Origin: Peptococcaceae bacterium BRH_c23
Lineage (GTDB): Bacteria > Bacillota_B > Desulfitobacteriia > Desulfitobacteriales > Desulfitobacteriaceae
Assembly: GCA_000961805.1 (NCBI GenBank)
Contig: LADV01000011.1
Location: 1-48,944 of the forward strand
Reading direction: 5' to 3'
DNA length: 48,944 nucleotides
Shown: positions 43,371 through 48,944 of the stretch, one piece after another
Numbering within the stretch: position 1 is the stretch's first letter
How the letters are laid out: each line of letters begins with the position of its first letter
Notes under the pieces: generated by a model
The model's input: only the letters and a program-made list of their open reading frames with translations
Databases searched by the model: none
What the model was told of the DNA's origin: nothing
Position numbers and translations under genes: made by a program

Positions 43371-43446
43371 TAGTAAGGCTTGGGGTTTTATGCATATTAG
43401 AATATTTCATGGAATGGGAGGGATATTTTAGATTTTGCCGAATATT

Positions 43447-43474
43447 AGGACATAGGCCAAAGGGCCTCAGTGAC
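43447..43474 (+). promoter_or_regulatory. Small structured leader before the GGDEF/EAL gene
   Basis: AGGA...GGCC-AAAG-GGCC...TCCT nested pairing just before the GAAAGGAG ribosome site. It lacks the conserved cyclic-di-GMP riboswitch bases, so I call it only a hairpin. Confidence 0.3.
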
Positions 43475-43496
43475 ATCCTGTGAAAGGAGCCAATCC

Positions 43497-46400
43497 ATGC
43501 CAAACTCAGACAAGTCTATCTCTCTGGGGAAAATATGCTTGCTTTATGTTTTATTAAGCGGATTATGGCTTTTGTTTTCAGAATCGGTGATCCATTATTT
43601 GTTTTCGGATCATGAATTGCTATTACTCCTTTCAGCTTTAAAAGGCTGGTTCTGGGTCTTATTTACGACGATCTTCTTTTACTATTTCTTAGGCCTAACC
43701 TGGCAAGCTCTTGAAGCTAAAAATCAGGAAATGATCAGATCGGCAAAAAAGCAAGATCAGCAACTCGACGCTATTAAACGTAAAGAAGAATTTTATCAAC
43801 GTCTTTATGAAAGTGTAGCCGAGGGAGTGATTCTACAACACACCTCCGGTCAGCTTTATAATGCCAACTCTGCAGCCTGTACTCTGCTCGGCGCTTCTTT
43901 GACAGACATGAAGCAAAGCGGTTTTTTCACTAAAGAAATTCTTTGGATGGATGATCAGGGAGAACCTTTTAGCTGGAAAGCTCATGCCTCAAACGTGTTG
44001 GCTACAACTCAAGATAGCGAAGAGATAACACATACATTAAAACGTTTCGCCCCTGAACAGCGATGGTTACATCTCAACAGTGTTCTTCTGCGCAATGCTC
44101 AAGGTGAACCGAGCTGGGTGGTTACGACCTTAAGTGACATCAGTATGCGAAAATACAGTGAATTACATGAAGGCATTCTCTACGGTATCACAAAGCGCAT
44201 TCTCGCGGAACAACCTTTGAACGTTATCTTCCAATTTCTCTGTGATGAATTAGTTCACTCTGTTGGTTACCCTGTTGCAGCAGTGGGCTTGAAAATGCCG
44301 GAAGGTTCTGTTGCTATTGTGGCTCAAACTGGTGTAAGAGACGAGTATATGAGAACCCTCAATATACGTTGGGACGACAGCCCTGAGGGACTGGGTGCAG
44401 TGGGTGAGGCTATCCGCAGTGGAAAACCACAAGTGCAGAACCTGATCGATAACCCTCAGTTTAAACCTTGGTGGGGTATTTTTGAAGCATTAAAACTACA
44501 GTCCATAGCCACTTTTCCTCTGTGGGCGCATGGACAATGCTTAGGAGCAATCGGCTTGTACACTCATCTGCCGGATTATTTCAATTCAGTGCGCATTGAA
44601 CGTCTGCAATCCTTGGCAGAACAGATCACCATGGCCTTTTTAGCTCATGAAGACCGAAGTCAGCTCCAAATTCAAGGTACAGCCCTTTCAGCCGCCGCCG
44701 ATGCTATCGTTCTCGCGGATCGAACCGGTAAGCTCCTCTGGGCTAATCCTGCTTTCGCCCAGCTTACGGGTTATGCATTTGAAGAGGTTCGCGGTCAAAA
44801 CTTACATTTTCTGCAATCCGGCTATCAGGATAGCTCCTTTTATAAAAAAATGTGGGATGCGATTCTTGCTGGTAAAACATGGCGAGGTGAAATGATCAAC
44901 CGCCACGCGAAGGGCTCTCTTTACCGAGAAAAAATGACGCTCACACCTGTTCAAGCAAACGGGGTAGAGATCACTCATTTTATTGCAATTATTCAGGATG
45001 TAACCAAACAATTTGCGACTCACAAAGCGTTACGGGATAGCGAAGAACGCTATGAGGAGATGTTTGAAAACATGAGTAATGCGGTCGCTGTCTTTCAATT
45101 TTCGGAAGACGAAAAAGTCTTTCGCTGTAAGGCCTTTAATAGGGCTGCAGAACAGATTGAAAAGCTACCACGTAGTCAAGTGTTAGGGCAACCTCTCGAT
45201 CAATTCTTTTCCAACGATGAATCGTTAGGAATCATAAAGGTTTTCCTGCAAGTCTTCAAAACGGGAAAAGCTGCTTATTTCCCGGCTACATACTACCAAA
45301 ACGCCTACGTCAGTGGTTGGCGGGAAGGCTTTATCTATAAGCTATCCACCCGTGAAGTGGTTACGATTTACGAAGATGTGACGAGACGAAAACAAGACGA
45401 AGAAACTCTGTGGTTGGAAAAAGAGCGTGCTCAGGTCACACTAGCTTCCATCGGGGATGCGGTGATTACGACCGATGTACAAGCAAATATCACTTATCTT
45501 AATCCTGTTGCCGAAAGGTTGACTGGTTGGTCGAACAGGCACGCAGAGGGTCTGCCGCTTTTGAGTGTCTTTAATATTGTCAATGAAAATACGGGTCAGG
45601 CGGTCGTTAACCCTGTCACTCAATGCCTTCGAGAAAAGCGTATTGTAACGCTGGCTAATCACACGGTTCTGACCAATCGTGATGGAAAGACTATTTCCAT
45701 TGAGGATTCAGCGGCACCGATCTGTGACAGGATAGGAGAGGTGATCGGTGCGGTGCTCGTTTTTCACGATGTCAGCGACAAGCGCGCCCTTCTGAATCAA
45801 CTTTCCCACCAAGCCCATCATGATGCATTGACAGGCCTGCCGAATCGAATATTATTTAAGGATCGTGCTCAACAAGCTATTGCCCAAGCGCATCGTCATC
45901 AGACTCACGTTGCGTTGCTTTTTCTCGATCTGGATCGGTTTAAACTCATTAATGATACCCTCGGACATACTATAGGAGATCAGCTTTTGCAAGCTGCCGG
46001 AGAACGACTCAGTTCCTGTTTGCGGGAAGGGGATACCGTTTCTCGACAGGGGGGAGATGAATTCCTAATTTTGCTGCCCGAAATGCGTTCGGAAGACCAA
46101 GTAGCACAGGTGGCTCAAAAGCTCGTGAATGTCTTTACAATACCTTTTTATCTACATAAACAGGAGATCTATATCACGGCGAGTTTAGGCATTGTCCTCT
46201 TTCCTACAGACGGAGAGGATATCGAAACGTTGATCAAACATGCTGATACTGCCATGTACCAAGCCAAAGAGGAGGGACGCAACCGCTATCAATTTTATAC
46301 CCTCGCTTTCAATCAGGCCCTTTCCGAGCGTCTGGGTTTACAAAATGATATGCGCCGTGCTTTGGCCTGTGATGAATTTCTGCTCTACTACCAGCCACAG

Positions 46401-47159
46401 TATCGAATCAGTGACGGTCAGATGTGTGGAATGGAAGCCTTAGTGCGCTGGCAACATCCGGAGAGGGGTTTTCTTCTCCCGAGAGAATTCATTTCAATTG
46501 CTGAAGAAAGCGGGCTTATTTTGCCGCTTGGGGAGTGGGTCTTGCGCAGTGCTTGTCTTCAGAACAAACTTTGGCAGGATAAAGGTTATCCTCCCGTACG
46601 TATCGCTGTCAACTTATCCGCGCGTCAGTTTCGGCAAGCGAATCTGGTCAGTCAAATTGCCCAAATTCTAACGGAAACTGGGCTAGATCCTCAGTGGCTT
46701 GAGCTGGAAATCACGGAGAGTATCAGTATGGAAAACTCGTCCTTCACTTTGACCATGCTTAAAGAACTGAAAGGGATGGGAATCCATCTCTCAGTGGATG
46801 ATTTTGGCAAAGGATTTTCTTCACTTAGCTATTTGAGTCAGTTTTCCCTAGACACTTTGAAAATCGATCGCTCGTTTGTGAGTGCGCTCACCGATCGGTC
46901 TGACGAAAGAGAGAGCGGGAATGAGATCGTGACGACCATTATTCAACTCGCTCATAATTTGGGTCTTCGAGTTATTGCTGAAGGGGTAGAAACTGAAGCC
47001 CAGTTAGATTTTCTCCGTTGTCAAGGGTGCTCAGAAGTGCAAGGATATTTATTAGCCAGACCGGTTGCGGCTGAAGATCTGGTTTTTTATCTAGTTGAGA
47101 TCAGCCATCATTTAAAGGAAAAGCTCAGTAATATTGATGTAGAGAAAAACATAAGTTAG
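43497..47159 (+). CDS. Membrane-anchored PAS-GAF-PAS-GGDEF-EAL cyclic-di-GMP protein
   Basis: About 1220 residues. Two N-terminal membrane segments (about 10-35 and 45-75), a PAS (YESVAEGVILQHTSGQLYNA), a GAF domain (about 235-400), three more PAS (one NifL-like: IVLADRTGKLLWANPAFAQL), a GGDEF domain and an EAL domain. The cyclase motif RQGGDEF is intact and an RxxD inhibitory site (REGD) sits five residues before it. The EAL domain has MEALVRWQHP, DDFGKGFSSLSYL and KIDRSFV, so it may be an active phosphodiesterase. ATG after GAAAGGAG. It probably senses redox, light or a small ligand and tunes cyclic-di-GMP. Not linked to its neighbours. Confidence 0.92.
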   Translation: MPNSDKSISLGKICLLYVLLSGLWLLFSESVIHYLFSDHELLLLLSALKGWFWVLFTTIFFYYFLGLTWQALEAKNQEMIRSAKKQDQQLDAIKRKEEFYQRLYESVAEGVILQHTSGQLYNANSAACTLLGASLTDMKQSGFFTKEILWMDDQGEPFSWKAHASNVLATTQDSEEITHTLKRFAPEQRWLHLNSVLLRNAQGEPSWVVTTLSDISMRKYSELHEGILYGITKRILAEQPLNVIFQFLCDELVHSVGYPVAAVGLKMPEGSVAIVAQTGVRDEYMRTLNIRWDDSPEGLGAVGEAIRSGKPQVQNLIDNPQFKPWWGIFEALKLQSIATFPLWAHGQCLGAIGLYTHLPDYFNSVRIERLQSLAEQITMAFLAHEDRSQLQIQGTALSAAADAIVLADRTGKLLWANPAFAQLTGYAFEEVRGQNLHFLQSGYQDSSFYKKMWDAILAGKTWRGEMINRHAKGSLYREKMTLTPVQANGVEITHFIAIIQDVTKQFATHKALRDSEERYEEMFENMSNAVAVFQFSEDEKVFRCKAFNRAAEQIEKLPRSQVLGQPLDQFFSNDESLGIIKVFLQVFKTGKAAYFPATYYQNAYVSGWREGFIYKLSTREVVTIYEDVTRRKQDEETLWLEKERAQVTLASIGDAVITTDVQANITYLNPVAERLTGWSNRHAEGLPLLSVFNIVNENTGQAVVNPVTQCLREKRIVTLANHTVLTNRDGKTISIEDSAAPICDRIGEVIGAVLVFHDVSDKRALLNQLSHQAHHDALTGLPNRILFKDRAQQAIAQAHRHQTHVALLFLDLDRFKLINDTLGHTIGDQLLQAAGERLSSCLREGDTVSRQGGDEFLILLPEMRSEDQVAQVAQKLVNVFTIPFYLHKQEIYITASLGIVLFPTDGEDIETLIKHADTAMYQAKEEGRNRYQFYTLAFNQALSERLGLQNDMRRALACDEFLLYYQPQYRISDGQMCGMEALVRWQHPERGFLLPREFISIAEESGLILPLGEWVLRSACLQNKLWQDKGYPPVRIAVNLSARQFRQANLVSQIAQILTETGLDPQWLELEITESISMENSSFTLTMLKELKGMGIHLSVDDFGKGFSSLSYLSQFSLDTLKIDRSFVSALTDRSDERESGNEIVTTIIQLAHNLGLRVIAEGVETEAQLDFLRCQGCSEVQGYLLARPVAAEDLVFYLVEISHHLKEKLSNIDVEKNIS

Positions 47160-47218
47160 GCCGAATTTTATAGTGAATTCGTCCTAACTAATGTTGAACG
47201 TCGATTATCATGATTCGA

Positions 47219-48445
47219 TCATGTTGAGGTTATTTCTCCTAGCGTTGCCTCCACTTGCTTCGTTTGTCCATCCCGAATATAGGTTATGGTTACTTTGTCT
47301 CCAATCTTATTTTTATAGAGCTCACGAATAAGGTCTGAAGAATTTTGTACTTGACCATCGTTAATTTTGGTGATGACATCGCCCTGCATGATTCCGGCAT
47401 TAGCAGCTGGACCGTTCTGTGTCACCCCTGAAATGTAGGCACCTTGGGGTTTATTGTTACTCTTAGCGTAAGCGTTATATTGATCGTCAGTGCTCACTAA
47501 AAGGGCCGGATGCTTGGCCACACCTGAAGTGATCAACTGTTGTAGTGTAGGCAAGGCATCAGTAATCGGAATAGCAAAACCCATTCCTTCAAAGCCTGTT
47601 TGCGCGTATTTTACGGTGTTAATGCCAATAACCTGTCCTAGATAATTTACAAGCGGGCCGCCACTATTTCCGGGATTTATGGCTGCGTCCGTTTGAATTA
47701 GATTGTAACTGGCAACTCCTTGGAGCTTTAGGTTGCGATTAGTGGCAGAGATGACCCCTGTGGTTACAGATCGAGCAAATTCATCTCCACCAGGATTTCC
47801 AATAGCAACCACGGATTCACCAACTTCGATGTTTGAAGAATCTCCGAGCTTAACTTCTGTAAGGTTTGTGGTATCCGAAATCTGTAATACCGCAAGATCT
47901 GTGCGTGGATCGGTGCCAATTACTTTCGCATCAAGATTGCGTCCATCACTCAAACTGACGGTAAGTTTTTCTGCGCCTTCGATTACGTGATGATTCGTTG
48001 CAATATAGCCTTTTTCAGCATCAATGATAAACCCAGACCCGCTGCCAGCTTCTTGGAGACCAGAGCTTCCTGAAAAACCTCGACTAGCTTGGAAATTTGA
48101 AACACCCACTACGGCTGGACCCACATTCTTAGCGATTTGCGCTACAGGGAAAATGCTTTCATTGGCAGTTAAATTGGCAACTTGTGTAAATAAGGAAGTA
48201 GTTGTTGGACTTGAGGAGGATGAGCTAGTTGGATAAACATAGGGGAGCGTGGCAACTGTAGTAAGACCACCGATAACTGCGCTAATTAAACAGAGGCTAG
48301 CGTAGGCAATGACCTTGCTCTTGGGTTGATGGTGGATGATAGGTTGAGGTGTAGTGGACATTAGTTCAACTTCCACTTTGTCACCGTCAGTGTTAGTGGA
48401 GGGATTGTTATTGTCATTGAGAGTAGAGCGAATTTCCTCTTCCAT
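47219..48445 (-). CDS. htrA: HtrA/DegP-type serine protease with PDZ domain
   Basis: A 408-residue trypsin-like protease. An N-terminal cytosolic tail precedes one membrane segment (VIAYASLCLISAVIGGLTTV), then a Ser/Thr linker and the protease domain with H in TNHHVIEGA, D in DPRTDLAVLQ and S in NPGNSGGPLV. A PDZ domain (GPAANAGIMQGDVITKINDG) follows. It acts outside the membrane in protein quality control, like YkdA/YyxA. ATG follows AAGGAGG. It runs convergently with the GGDEF/EAL gene. Confidence 0.93.
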   Translation of the reverse strand: MEEEIRSTLNDNNNPSTNTDGDKVEVELMSTTPQPIIHHQPKSKVIAYASLCLISAVIGGLTTVATLPYVYPTSSSSSSPTTTSLFTQVANLTANESIFPVAQIAKNVGPAVVGVSNFQASRGFSGSSGLQEAGSGSGFIIDAEKGYIATNHHVIEGAEKLTVSLSDGRNLDAKVIGTDPRTDLAVLQISDTTNLTEVKLGDSSNIEVGESVVAIGNPGGDEFARSVTTGVISATNRNLKLQGVASYNLIQTDAAINPGNSGGPLVNYLGQVIGINTVKYAQTGFEGMGFAIPITDALPTLQQLITSGVAKHPALLVSTDDQYNAYAKSNNKPQGAYISGVTQNGPAANAGIMQGDVITKINDGQVQNSSDLIRELYKNKIGDKVTITYIRDGQTKQVEATLGEITST

Positions 48446-48792
48446 AAATTATGTCCTCCTTTGTAAGATAGATATAGGGTCGATGGTTCAAAACCAACCC
48501 GAACGTTCCTTGATAACTTACTCCTTATTGTTCAGATGAATTAGTTGACACGTTGGACCTCAATCAGTAAATATCGTGCTATAATCACTTTTGGCAGAGA
48601 GATAGATGTGCGTTCCTCCTGGATCCCTCTTTTTGAGGCTTATCCGTAAAATAGCGTGTCACTCCACAAGAATGATTCGATGTTTAGCTGGTTGGGTCAC
48701 TATTCTAGTGTTACCCGTTTCAAATGCAAGGTTGTTTGACATTCTTCTTAAGTGGATGCTCTGATTCATTCTGTTTGAAAGGTTGTGTTCCC
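48446..48792. other. Non-coding region including the left end of an IS110-type element
   Basis: About 350 bp between htrA (divergent) and the transposase start. It contains the htrA promoter on the left and, toward the right, the non-coding left end of the element. In the IS110 group this end encodes the bridge RNA. I could not locate the element boundary or draw its loops with confidence. Confidence 0.5.
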
Positions 48793-48944
48793 TTGTCTCA
48801 GTTTCTTAACGATTTCGTAGTCGGAATCGATGTTTCCTCCGAATTCTCGATTGTTGCTATGCTAGCACCAACCGGCGAACTTATTCGTAAACCGTTTAGG
48901 ATCGACCACAATCCTGCAGGCTTTCATAAACTGCTCGATATTCT
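48793..48944 (+). CDS. IS110-family transposase (DEDD), partial at window edge
   Basis: The first 50 codons: LSQFLNDFVVGIDVSSEFSI, then VAMLAPTGELIRKPFRIDHN, PAGFHKLLDI. The VGIDVSS with its first catalytic Asp is the RuvC-like start of IS110 transposases, followed by the usual beta strand and the N-x-GF-x-x-L step. The TTG start has GAAAGG about ten bases upstream; it may start elsewhere. The rest lies beyond the window. Confidence 0.8.
   Translation, partial: MSQFLNDFVVGIDVSSEFSIVAMLAPTGELIRKPFRIDHNPAGFHKLLDI

Noticed and set aside
43441..43496. Cyclic-di-GMP riboswitch before the GGDEF/EAL gene
   Set aside because: The conserved bases of the known classes are not there; only a small hairpin is visible.
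47184..47206. AACTAATGTTGAACGTCGA resembling the 11-40 hairpin element
   Set aside because: The left arm of the stem is missing and the match is about 15 broken bases; probably part of the 3' region between two convergent genes.
1..48944. CRISPR array, rRNA or tRNA genes
   Set aside because: No regularly spaced direct repeats and no recognisable rRNA or tRNA sequence seen on either strand by eye.

Overview
The window reads as a chromosomal segment of a low-to-middle GC anaerobic Firmicute. The best guess is a Desulfosporosinus/Desulfitobacterium-type Peptococcaceae. The reasons are a CODH-CooF-FAD oxidoreductase operon, a TGA-coded glutaredoxin-like selenoprotein, abundant TTG/GTG starts behind strong GGAGG sites, several LarA-family nickel racemase homologues, and TRAP and Liv importers for organic acids. 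The genus is an inference from gene content; no rRNA or tRNA gene was seen.

Layout. 1-560: remnants of a TetR regulator and a B12-binding radical SAM gene. 947-4094: MFS exporter, metallo-beta-lactamase-fold protein, nitrilase-family amidase. 4331-8378: a 2-hydroxyacid oxidation module (GlcD-like flavoprotein, GlcF-like Fe-S protein, LarA racemase) closed by a long perfect hairpin. 8600-10130: AT-rich island with two frame-broken genes. 10265-15021 (minus): complete branched-chain amino acid type ABC importer livKHMGF. 15410-15637: selenoprotein. 15727-17914 (minus): class I aminotransferase and D-2-hydroxyacid dehydrogenase.

18231-35994 (plus) is the most interesting part. It holds panB1, larA2, a TRAP transporter (dctPQM), a divergent larA homologue, ilvD1, a four-carbon acid sugar kinase (DUF1537), pdxA2, a cupin-PocR sensor kinase and its AraC-type response regulator, then ilvD2, panB2 and panB3. 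None of the usual pantothenate (panC, panD) or valine (ilvC, ilvB) partners is here. A 71-bp element, 62/71 identical by eye, lies upstream of panB1 and again upstream of ilvD2. I propose a catabolic locus for hydroxy/sugar acids, perhaps C4 acids such as threonate or erythronate. TRAP would import, LarA homologues would epimerise C2, and an IlvD-type dehydratase would give 4-hydroxy-2-oxobutanoate. A PanB-type enzyme running in the cleavage direction would yield pyruvate plus methylene-THF. The kinase and PdxA2 would form the known parallel route to DHAP. The chemistry of each family is established; the assembled pathway is inference.

36013-37445: small hypothetical gene, gene fragments (one resembling the lipid II flippase Amj) and a DUF202 membrane protein. 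37805-42430 (minus): CO dehydrogenase operon with an upstream Crp/Fnr regulator that has CooA-like features and a CooA-like operator. A structured non-coding stretch between them resembles an IS200/IS605 right end. 42629-48445: dienelactone hydrolase-like protein, a large PAS/GAF/GGDEF/EAL protein and an HtrA-type protease. The right edge cuts into an IS110-family transposase.
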